From: Mycteria americana
Taxonomy: Eukaryota > Chordata > Aves > Ciconiiformes > Ciconiidae
Direction of reading: 5' to 3'
Length of the DNA stretch: 64,000 nt
Assembly: GCF_035582795.1 (NCBI RefSeq)
Contig: NC_134367.1
Span: 56,079,562 to 56,143,561, forward strand
Under the pieces are notes generated by a model. It had not been told where the DNA came from. It did no database searches and worked only from the letters and a program-made list of their open reading frames with translations. The number at the start of each line of letters is the position of its first letter. Position 1 is the first letter of the stretch. Made by a program: the position numbers and the translations under genes. Shown here piece after piece: positions 35,601-47,600 of the stretch.

Positions 35601-38600
35601 TCTGGCCAGTATGGGTTTCATCCACTATATGTATTCATTGTATTCTTTTACTTGCAAGAATTTTGCAATTAAACCTGAATTTTGTGCTCAAGAGGAAACT
35701 GGAAATTGAAAGCTTTTTTTATCCAGCTCAACTAAAGACCAACCAGAAGTGCAGACTTCCCTTTTCCTGTACTGCTTCAGCTTTTCTTATTGGCTTTTGT
35801 AGGAGTAATATCTGCAAAGAGAGCATGGTTTATTTTCCACATCTGTTTTAATATTAGCCTAATTCCTGCAGCTACCAATAAGAAAGCCAGTTATACCTGC
35901 TATCACAGTGTCATGGTTTAGCCCCAGCCAGCAACTAAGCACCACACAGCCGCTCGCTCACTCCCCCTCCGTGGGATGGGGGAGAGAATCAGAAGAGTAA
36001 AAGTGAGAAAACTCATGGGTTGAGATAAAGACAGTTTAATAGGTAAAGCAAAAGCCGCGCACACAAGCTAAGCAAACCAAGGAATTCATTCCCTACTTCC
36101 CATGGGCAGGCAGGTGTTCAGCCATCCCCAGGAAAGCAGGGCTCCATCACACGTAATGGTTACTTGGGAAGACAAACGCCATCACTCCGAATGTCCCCCC
36201 CTTCCTTCTTCTTCCCCAGGTTTATATACTGAGCATGACGTCATATGGTATGGAATAGCCCTTTGGTCAGTTTGGATCAGCTCTCCTGGCTGTGTCCCCT
36301 CCCAGCTTCTTCTGCACCTGGCAGAGCACAGGAAGCTGAAAAGTCCTTGACTAGTGCAGCAACAACTAAAACATCTCTGTATTATCAACACTGTTTTCAG
36401 CACAAATCCAAAACATAGCCCCATACCAGCCACTATAAAGAAAATTAACTCTATCTCAGCTGAAACCAGGACACACAGGCACATGATGCACAGGGACCAG
36501 TAAATTATTTCTTAAAGCCATCTTAACTTTTAACCAATACCATCAGGCACTCTCAGCATGTTATCACATTACTACCAGATTCATGCCCAAGACTGACTTT
36601 ATATTATCTCTGAAATCCTGTTTAAAAGACCAATATCCACCTTTCAACTTCAACACTTAAGTTCATACTCACAGGCTGCACTACTGGATGATTAGTAGCG
36701 GGTTGGCAGCTACAAGTGCTAGCTGTTTTATCTGAAAAGAAACATGGAGGATGTTGAACTCTGCATGGGCATAAGTAGTATTCAAAGTGATGACCACCTG
36801 GCAATAAGGCTCTTGCTTCTTATAAATATTATCAACAATATTTAAATAAATTAACTTACAGGTCATCAGGACAATTGTTTGGAGATTCCAGTCTTCCTCC
36901 TGATTGTACATGGTGTAAAACTTCTGTATTGGAGAAACCTGGATATGGCTGTTGACCCAAAGTTAATGTTTCCCACACTAAGACTCCAAAAGCCCTAAGA
37001 AACACCACCAACAAAAAATTAGTTACCATAGTGATCATGAACAATCTCCCTACCAACAGTTAAAATGTCTCTAACCTATGAGTAAGACTCAGTTACAAAA
37101 ATTAGGAGTAAGAAGTTTTAATTTTTTTGTGAAACAATTCATATATCCTTAAGCCAGCCTCTGGAATAGCTAAAATAAATGTGTAGAACTGACCCACTTT
37201 CCCAGACTCACTGAGACACCGCTTAGAAGACATTGAGTGCCCACAGCTTCCCTGGGCACCACTCTCTGGCTGAGCATGTCCTCACTTAAACAAGTGTTTA
37301 GAAATCTCTAGAGGTGTCATTGGAAATGGAGAGAGAGAAGTTCTCCTAAGCACCACTCACAAAGCAATCAGCACCCCATTTGGCTTGGCACAGAGACTAA
37401 ATGACTTGCTTAGATAAATGTAAGAGTGGCAGTCAAATGGATGGGCTGCAGGGGCTGAGGACTTGGACAAGATTGGTGGGCTGTAGCCCACCATGAGTAC
37501 CCATGCCTACTGAAATCTAAACTTGTGTGAATCTCAGATTTAATGGATCTGGTTTGGTTTGGTTTTTTCCATGCCTCCTGACAGTGGGTCTCTGCTTTTT
37601 CACCATAAACTCAAACCCACCCAAATACACACTTTAAGTAAATCTCCACAGCAAAGTACTATGACCTTCCCCGATGATGCTGAGAAATTCGGCTTCAAAA
37701 TAAAGAAGTCACCAGAAGAGGGTGAAACAGTAAGGGGAAAGTATTTGGATGTAGGAAGGAAATGCCAATTAACCTAAAGAAAAACAAAATGGAACAGGAT
37801 GCAGGCAGCCAATTCACTGCCCAATCAAGCAAAAACCACATTGTGGACCTAGTATAAAATTGTTTGATTGAGTGACACTAGTTCTTTCCAGCCAGAATCC
37901 AAAGCTAGAGCTCAAAGCATTAAGAAATATATCCATGCAGGTACTGTCATGGTCCCAAACTTTTCATTGAAACTTTTCAATGAAAATATTGCTAGGAAGA
38001 AATCTGCCTTAGCCTGAAAATTATTAGAGATGGCAATAGACAACCTTATCATTGCTCTTGTAAACCAGTATTTTCTTGCTGTGGGATTTAGTATGGTTAT
38101 TCCCACAGCTGTGTGGCTCCTATAACTCACCAGACATCAGAGCGATTTGTAAAGACACCATCAACAAGGCTTTCAGGAGCCATCCATCTGACAGGGAGTA
38201 GGCCTTCTCCTCTTTTTCTGTAATAATCATTTTTATAGATATCTCTGGCAAGTCCAAAATCACCAATCTTTACTACCCGGGAGGAGCTCTCATATTCCTT
38301 CTCCGACACAAGGCAGTTGCGAGCAGCCAGATCCCTGATTTGTAAGGCAGAAACAAGAGGATGGAGTTAGCATTGCAGAATAACCCAGGTCAGAAGGAAC
38401 CTCTGGAGGTCATCTGGTTCAACCCCCTCTTCAGGGCAGTGTCAACCTCGAGGTTGGATCAAGTGGCTTAGGGCCTCATCCAGTTAAGTTTTGCATATCT
38501 TCAAGACTGGAGATGACACAGCCCCTCTAGACAACCTGTTCCAGTGATTGATCCTGCACATCATGAACAAAATTATCTAATTTCCCTTGCTGTAACTTGT

Positions 38601-41600
38601 GCCTATTGCTTCTCATCTTTTCCCTGTGCACCTCTGAGAAAAGTCTGGGTCCTCTATAGCTACCCATGAGGCAGATGAAGACAATAAATGGATCTCCCCA
38701 CTTGCCCTTCTCTTTGTTGCACGGGATATGGTTCTTGCCTAGAGTGCAATGAGTCCTGGATTCAGATCTTAGAGTAGCCCACCATTTTGTGAGAGAACAC
38801 AAATCACAAGGTGATTTTTAGCAGAAAAGCATAACGTTAAATTTTACTCCAGTGCTCTCGCCTTCCCTGTTACCTTGTGACATCATTCTAGGCATTTTTT
38901 CCCAGTTAAGATAATTAGTCCCAATATTGTGGGTAAACCTTGGAAGACTAAGGAAATAAGTTCTATACCTGTGTATAAAATGCATTTTCTCTAAATAGAC
39001 ACAGCCTTTGCAAATATCCAAACATATGTCCAAGAGGTCAGTCACTGTCAATAAGGGACTCTGGAGCTACAAGAAAAAGAAACAGAAGTTAGCCATGTCT
39101 TCCAGCTTTACAAACTCAGAATGACAACCTCCCTATGCCAAGATGGTATTGTTTCCTCATTTTAAATGTATAGGATTTTTCCAAAACATGCAAAGCACAA
39201 GTGCAAAATCTCTGTATGTCAATACAGCAAATGCTAATTACTGGCAGGGTAAACTGCCATATCACTGCACTGCAAGGCAGGTGAACACATACTGTTCTTT
39301 GATTTGGGGCTAAGAATATCCTAGGACCTTCAAAATTGTTTCTTCACTACAGTGGAAGAAATGGGACCCTGAAAATTTCCTCCCACTATCAGATCAGGTT
39401 TGCTTGCTGCTGTATTAATCAGTATAATATATTATTCTAGTAGAATACATGTATATACATTTCAGTAGAATTCAGTACTGACTGTGGATTTTATCTAGTC
39501 ATGTAAATGAACTAGACAATTGCTAGTTCAATTGCTAAGACAATTGCTAGGACAATTCAGTGTCGAGTCCTTTTGACCTACAATCCTACCATGCATATTC
39601 TTAATCTGCTTTCTAACTATGGAAAAAATTTACTTAACTAAAGACGTTTATCTCTATTCTTTTCTCCTCTTTCCTTCCAAAGAATTAGAGGATACAGGCA
39701 CAGGGACCGTATCTTCTTATATGCCTGGACTATGGCTAGCACATTAAGGATACTGCTGCTATTCAAAGACAACACCCTCCTCCCCATAAGGCCTAATAGA
39801 CCAGATACATGACTGTCATTATTTATGATCACTTTTCAAAGGACTGTTCATGGTATTCATAGAGAGAAACTCAGCAGACCCCTCATGACTGAAAACACAA
39901 TTTTGGTCAGTGGTCTAATGACATTCAATCTTCACAGCAACTCTGGATGCAACGTCAGTGCTCAACATTGAGGTCGCAGGGCGTTAGGGAAAAGCCAGGT
40001 CAGACCTTGCAAGTACAGAAACAGCTGGACATCAGCATGGCCTCTGAGAATGGGAAAAACTGAGAAACTGTGGGCAGTTACAGGTTAAAAATATGAGTCG
40101 CATGGTCTTTACCCTACCTTTTGCTTTCTGGCTCCTCGTAAATAGCTAAGTAGATCCCCTCCTTCCATCAGCTCCAGTATAAGGTACTGAGGTTCATTGA
40201 ACAGGCACACGCCAAGTAACTTCAGAATGTGGGGGTGATCAAATTTACTAAAGAGAAGGAAACGATTGTAAGATTACGTATGAGATATCCAGCTGGTTGA
40301 TAGCTAATAAAGTGCATATAGCTGCAAGCAACGAATGAGCAGTTTGGCCTTTACAGTCCTGCCTCTACCAACAACATGATTTAGTAACTCACAGTGCCTG
40401 GATTTGCTCAGTCACGGCGAGAGTTCAGGGACATCCTTTCAAAACACAGGCTTACACTGTACTTTGACAGGTACTGTAATGCATGCATGCATATTAAAAG
40501 CACACTTCATCATATTTCCAGGAAGCAAAGAAAGGTAGCCAAATGGCAGTCTCATCTAGGAATAACATGAATTGCCACCTGTACATTAAAGCTATCTATA
40601 TTATTTTAATAGAGTACTTTTACTACTATATTCACAGTAGAACTGTTGATTCAGAGAAATGCAGGGAGAAAGGTAAAAGCACAAGGTGCAACATATTATT
40701 TTCACAATTCAGAGGATAACTGTTTCTCACAGTACATTTTCAAGAGAAACAAAATATGCATGAGGAATACTTGCAGATATGCTAGTAATTGCCTCTGTGT
40801 GTCCAAGAAGATAGGGATTACCAGAGAGCCATCAGCACTCTCAGATCTAGCACTTTTCAAAGAATGAAGAACATTTATTGCCTCTGTCAGTGCCAGTGTT
40901 TTTACAATCACATTTCTTGTGTTAGAAAATGGTTTTCCCTTCGCACTGCTGTGTGAAAGGACTTGCACCAGCAGTCAGAGAAACTTGACTCCATTGGGGA
41001 AACTAGTGGTGTCCAAAGTGCTGTCAAATGCACCAGTGTAAACAAACAAATAAAAAAGAGGGACATTTTCCTTCTAACCTCTTTCAATTCACATGCTCTT
41101 AGGTGTGGGCAAAGTAGCAAAAAGTGTGATTTTGAGTTTGGCAGTTCCCCTCGGCCCCCAGTACATACCTCTCAATCAGACAAGCTTTGGCACTCTCAAG
41201 AGCAAAAAGAGGGGAAGGAGCACCGGGCACTTTCCTTACAGCTCACACAGCCCGTTCTCCACTGAGCTGTCATTCCTTACTTCCCAAGTGATGGGACACA
41301 CCCAAGAATTTGCTACATGTATTTGTACACAGTTCAGTCACCAATAACCAATATCAAATTACTTTTTGACATACAGGCAACTCAATTTTCCCACTGCTGC
41401 ATAGCAATAATAGAAGAAACAAATAGTCCTTGCTTAACTGGGACAGTATGCATAACACTAGAATCCAAATTTTAATAAAAATCCAAAAAGGCAAGCAAAA
41501 TAAAAGTTGCATTTAAATATCTAACATCAAGGTTTGTAAACAATCAGGTCCACTTATTTTTCTTTCTGCCCTTGGTTTCATTTATGAGACCTTACAGATG

Positions 41601-44600
41601 AACATCAAGAAAAATCATTAAGCCCTCCACAAGAGAACTAAATCATTCTTTTTTCACATTAAAAAAATGAAAGATTTAAAGCATATAAAACATACCAATT
41701 TTTTTTATTATTGTTTAATGACTACTCAGAATATAAAACATTCAAACTTCTCTATTCTCTTTGTTTCCATGTCTCATTGTATTGGTGTACATATGGGCCC
41801 ACATCAGTGTTTACATTTAAATGTAATAATTCCCAATTATATATTTTTCCAGGATTTCGAGTTTTGGATAATTAGCTGCAAAAAGAAAGTAGAATTGGGG
41901 AAGCTTCAGAGATTTTACCTATGGGCACATATAATTTCCATACTACACAGAAAAGAGACCTGAACTGGGTTTATGACTGCCAGGTAGACTGAAGATAGAT
42001 TGTAGGAAGTTTACACACAACACTTACTCTTTTTCATCAATTTACACTTCAATGACATCGTTCTATTTTGGTTTTCACAAGCCTCTTACCTCATTCAATG
42101 TACAGTGTGTAGAAAAAGGCAAAAAAATGCAAGACATTATTTTAAAAATATGTAAACACAAAAAAGAATGCTGTGAAAACCAATTTCAAATTTAATAATA
42201 CTGTGTTTCTGTTCAGGATATAAAATCCTTCAGTTTTCAAAAGATGCTTCTAAGTCTGCACTCGTGAAATAAAAGTCAGAGAAGTGCAGAAGTGCATCTG
42301 AAAACTAAACCACACTCTCAGTCTTATGTTACCAGCTGAAAACTTCATCTGAACTTCTATTTGTTTCTGTGAAGAGTCTGGAAAACAAGATTTCTAGCTG
42401 ACTTACAGACCTTTCTGTGTGAAATTCTCGCACGGGTGACATGCATTTTTTTTTTAAGTCTACCTCAATAGAAGAGGTATGTGGCAGCCTCTAGCGGTAA
42501 GTATGCACATTTTTAAAAAACAATTTCCACAGTAAATTGAAATTTCAAGGCATCAGCTTATTTTGATATGTTTATTTTGGTAAAATGGGATTAGCCAAAT
42601 ATTGCCCAATTGCCTTTAACAACTAACTTAGTTTTAGGGGAGCAAAGACACTGAAATACATCAGTCCAAACCCCAATAAATCCATGATATGAGCATACTG
42701 AACTTGTAGTCTGTATCTTAAATTTTTCTAATCAGTTTTATAGCTTTATTTTGATAAGATTCATCAGTAGTGATTTAAATTTTTAACAGAAACAGGAGAA
42801 CATGCCAAAAATGCCACAAAAATTTATTTAGAGGAAAGTGTTACTTTCATTCCTCTTGAAGGCCACCACACTCACATGATACTGGCTTCGAAGGGTGCCC
42901 AGTGGCAAAGCTGTCCCTACCTCATTAAGTGTGCCTCCTTCAAGAATTCACTCTTCTCGTGGTCTGTCGCACCCTTCTTCAAAGTCTAGTTGACATAAAG
43001 CAAAAGTGTAATAACACTTAGGTCACCATCACCATTATCACGTAGCACTTCAGTGAAGCAATCAGACATAGACATGGCCTTAAATACACATTATTTTCCA
43101 GCAATCATTACAAGGAGATAGGCTCAGCTTTAACTGACTTGCAAGAAATACTGCAAGGAAATACCCAAATCTGTCAACACTTGTTTCTGTGGTATAACCT
43201 CTGAGCCAAATCACTCTGCCCATCCCATTCTGTTGCCAGAGAAATACACAGCTGTGGTTACCTTGACTGCTACTTTGGATTCTCCACTTCCATCTGCCAG
43301 GATATCTACTGCAGTCCCTTCATACACCTCTCCAAATGCTCCGCTTCCTAACAATTTTTGTAAGATCAGTTTGTCCCGAGGGAAAGCTGGGAGTGATTCA
43401 ATCTCTGCTTGAGAAGGAAGAGTGCTACAAAACAGCAATACTAGTCACTTGTTAATACTTAAGGATGTTTGAAATGTTATTAAAATTCTTCCTCAAATGA
43501 ATCTGGTACTATTTGTCTCATCAGGTACATTTAAGAGGAGCTCAAGTGAAGCCTGGATGTTTTGGAAGCTATTGGAAAACACCAGGTCTTCTTCCTTCCC
43601 CATGCACTTGCATTTCTTGCCAACGTGAGTGTGCAGGGTGGGCTAGCGGTAATCCAGGCCAGGGTGCACAACAGGGAGCCAACATGGCAGGGCATACTTC
43701 AGAGCAGACCTGCCCTGCAGTGCAGATGCAACCCTTAACTCCACCTTGAGGTGTCAGGGGCGAGTGCACGGATCCAGTGCACCAGTCCAGGGAAGCCCTC
43801 TTAGATGTTTTTGTCCTGAAAATACATTTGCTCCAAGGACATACCTTACAGCATAACAAGCATTGGCTAGTCCCACTGTCTCAGCCATCCCCCTGAGTTG
43901 GGCTAATTCTTTATCTTCCTTGATAAACACTATCTGTCCAGGCAAGGTCTGTTTTCTGGATTTCCATCTTTGGTGCCATACTGGAACAGAAAAGCAGGCC
44001 GTCAGATATTTCACTCTGAGACCATCCCAGCGTGCGAGCAGGCTGAAAGGGTACAAGGTTTTTTGTTATTCTGTTCAACATGACTCCCCAGCAGCTCATA
44101 GAAGCAAGACATTTCCATCTCGCCACCATCTTTTTCCCACAAAACACAGACAACTGTTCCTTTTGCTGAGAAATCAGTCAAGCATCCACTTCTGTATGTG
44201 GCAAGACCCAAGCCTGAAGGGCTGCTGCTATATCCCAGGGAGAGGATGAGGAGTGAGAGGGCAGGACCATCACATGTAGACCTCTACATCTCAGGGTAAT
44301 CTCTACATCCTTTCTTCAGGGAAAAAGCTTAAGAGGAAAAAAATGGGACCCTTTGGTGAATAAATGCAGTACCCAACTTGAGAATTATAAGGTACAAGTT
44401 TTTATAAGGATACACAGGAACATCAGAGTTCCTTCAGCATTCCTGTGCTCTCCCTGCAGGGAATCAACAGCAAGAAATGCCTGAGGATGGAGTGAATTGG
44501 TATTATGGAAAACATAACCAGTCATCTCTAGGGCCTCAAAGGATGAGAATATACAAATTCCTGCCAGCTCCCACCCTGGGGGTTGTTCAGCATTTCCCTA

Positions 44601-47600
44601 AACCTGGAGGCTGATCATCTCCCACCATCTGAACTGCATTTTTACTGAGGCCTGGCAAACCAAGGATATGCAAAAAACTCAGCTACATACCAAAACCAAG
44701 TAGCATGACCACAGTCAGGCCCAGCACAACAGCTCCAATCACAGCAGCAATGGCAATGATGGTGTCTGGGGAGATCATAGTATCTGTTAAATAGAAGGGG
44801 AAAATTGGTTAATGACTCTGTATACAAACCACATCAGTCCTATGGAGCTGAGCAAACCTGAGAGAACCCTTGAGCTGCTGGCTGTGCAAATGCCTTCCTT
44901 TGTACAAAGCTCTCTTGTAGGCTATATGTAGATGTCTACATTTGGTCAGACTAATCCTCCTCCCCCAGCTCTGGGCCATTCCTGTGGTGATGACCTACTG
45001 TGTACAGGGAAAGAGAAAATGCTGAACTGTTTGACCACTCAAGGTGGGATTTTCAAAAACAGCCAGAGAGTGTAGGTCTAATATTCTGGCTGAAGGCAAG
45101 AAGTAATCCTCACATCCTTACCCAGTGTGGGAGCTTGCCTTTATTTCAAGAATCGTACCATAATGCAGAGTGCAGGGCCACAGAGACAAACAGGTATAAA
45201 TGAGCAGAAGCAAATTTCAGGCCCACTGTTCCATGCAAAAGAACCTGGATGAGCACTAGCAGCTGGGGTCACCATATGTCACCATTTATTACCTCTTAGA
45301 CACATTACCTATGCATCAACATCATCATTAAACTAGCAGGTCTGTCTTCATAAATTGGTATGATTATTCTGAATAAAAATCTTGATTAACAGAATAAGAA
45401 AGTACAGGTGTCCTGGTTTCAGCTGGGATAGAGTTAATTTTATTCCTAGTAGCTGGTAGAGTGCTGTGTTTTGGATTTAGTATGAGAACAATGTTGATAA
45501 CACACTGACGTTTTAGTTGTTGCTAAGTAGTGCTTATGCTAAATCAAGGACTTTCAAGCTTCCCATGCTCTGCCAGGTGCACAAGGAGCTGGGAAGGGGC
45601 ACAGCCAGGACAGCTGACCCCAACTGCCCAAAGGGCTATTCCATACCATATGGTGTCATGCTCAGTATAGAAACTGGGGGGAGTTGGCCAGGGAGCAGCA
45701 ACCACTGCCTGGGGACGGACTGGGCATCGGTCAGCGGGTGGTGACCAATTGCATTGTGCATCATTTCTTTTGTACATTCTATTATTATTATTATTGTTAT
45801 TATTATTATTATTATTTCTCTTCCTCTGCTGTCCTTTTAAACTGTCTTTATCTCAACCCATGGGTTTTACTTTTTTTTCCTGATTCTCTCTCCCATCCCA
45901 CCAGGCGGGGAGGGTGAGCAAGCGGCTGTGTGGTGCTTAGTTGCTGACTGGGGTTAAACCACAACAACAGGACATACCTTCACCCAAAATTATATCCTTG
46001 CTTGTGCCACTGTATTCACCAAGTCCCAGCACATTTGCAGCTGCCGCTCTGAACTGGAAAGTTCCTTCTAAGTTCTTGGCATTCCATGTGCAAATACTGG
46101 CACAAGAGCCGTTGTAAACCACCTTCCACAAGGACTTCACTTTGCTGGTGTTGTCAGACTGCTTCCTGCAACAGGCACAGCAAAATAACACAGGTATGTC
46201 ATTAACGAAGTGAGGGCTGTTTACTGCTTCCCCCTCTGCTCTTCGCTTCAGTTCCATGGCCTTCACAACGTCTCTCTGCCTGCAGGAAAGCTCAATCTGG
46301 TTGTGGGGTTTTGGCTAGAGAGCAGAAAATTGCACCATGCCATTTCAGCAATGCTAGGAATCACACATCTTTAGCTTGGCATTGGAAATGAAATGCTAGA
46401 ACGTTTTAGACATAAAAAGCTCCAGCACTCTTTCACCTGTTTCAGTGTACACCTCACAGCCAAGATTTCAAAACCTTCTTATTCATCTTTCAGAAAAAGA
46501 TAAACATTTATTTTTGTGTCCTGCTAGAGGTTTTTGCTTTCCTGGGCCCCGAGTAATTCAGTGGCTCTTGTGCATCAGGTTTCACAAGCTAAACAGGAAG
46601 CAAGTCATTGGCAGTGAAGACACAATTCTTTAGCTAGCCAGTTTCCCATAGTATCTGCTGACTGCTGCGTATATTTCTTCCTTTCCCCATTGGACTGAGA
46701 TTGATTGCTCACAATAAATTCAGAGCTGATTATTCACCAACCAAAAGAAGACCATGTATTTAAACTTGAAAGGCCATATCTGAAATATCATTTCATGTCA
46801 CACTGGACTGTAATATTTCATGTGAAATGACCTTCATGAGCATGTCAATCATTCTCCCAACACACTTTCATGCAGAAAAAAGGTCAAACACTTCTAAACC
46901 AGAAAGACATAGGAAAACTATATGTTCATCTCCGTGGTGTGTACACATCCCTACCAGAGCTGTATGAAAAACAGGGGTTATTTCAAAGGGCTACGCAAAT
47001 ATTTTCTACAATACTATGCAACTAACCTAACATTTTTCTACCTGGTGTAAAAGGACCATGAGGCTCAAAGCGAAATTCAGTCAAAAACATCAGCATGTGC
47101 ACCTTCAAACTGCAGGAGAAAAGCTTATTTCCTTAAACTTAAAAAAAACCACCTCAGTGATGCATTATGATTCCAGTGATGAATAAGAAGCTGGATCCTG
47201 GAGAACACAGTGGGTAAAGCACAACCCTGACACAGACCAAGGGGTTATCCCTTCTTTACCCATCTACAGCAAGCCAGGTACAAACTGGCTGTTGGCATAT
47301 CAAAATTATTGTGGTCTCATAGCATGCAGGTCAGTACTGCTGTATGCTCACAGAACTGTATGGAGGAAGCTTACAACACCAGGAAAATATGTCTGGGTGA
47401 AAACTTATATAGGTAGAGTATGCCTGGCTCCACAGCGCTGCCAGTCCTTAGCTTACATAAGCACAGAGTTAACTGAGGAAAAAGAAATAATAGCTGAGTT
47501 CAGAAAATTGCTTCCCTCCATCACTCCTGATTTTGAACAATGTCATAGGAATATCTCAGAAGATGGACCCTCCTCAGTTTTAAATAATGCATTAATTAAG

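Larger units (their letters stand above)
30970..36859 (-). other. ROS1: ROS1 intron 41
   Basis: A 5.9 kb intron with a CR1 3' end at 32676-32930 and a complete solo LTR at 35909-36473. A short imperfect duplication of CTCTCACCxGTATTTTCT lies near 31267-31306. No further gene is recognised. Confidence 0.6.
44784..45977 (-). other. ROS1: ROS1 intron 33, with a solo LTR
   Basis: A 1.2 kb intron of which 558 bp is a solo LTR (45409-45966) lying immediately after the exon 33 donor. The remaining sequence toward exon 34 shows nothing recognisable. Confidence 0.8.

Noticed and set aside
36182-36484. - strand frame of 100 codons with a hydrophobic N-terminus
   Set aside because: It lies within the solo LTR, which encodes no protein.
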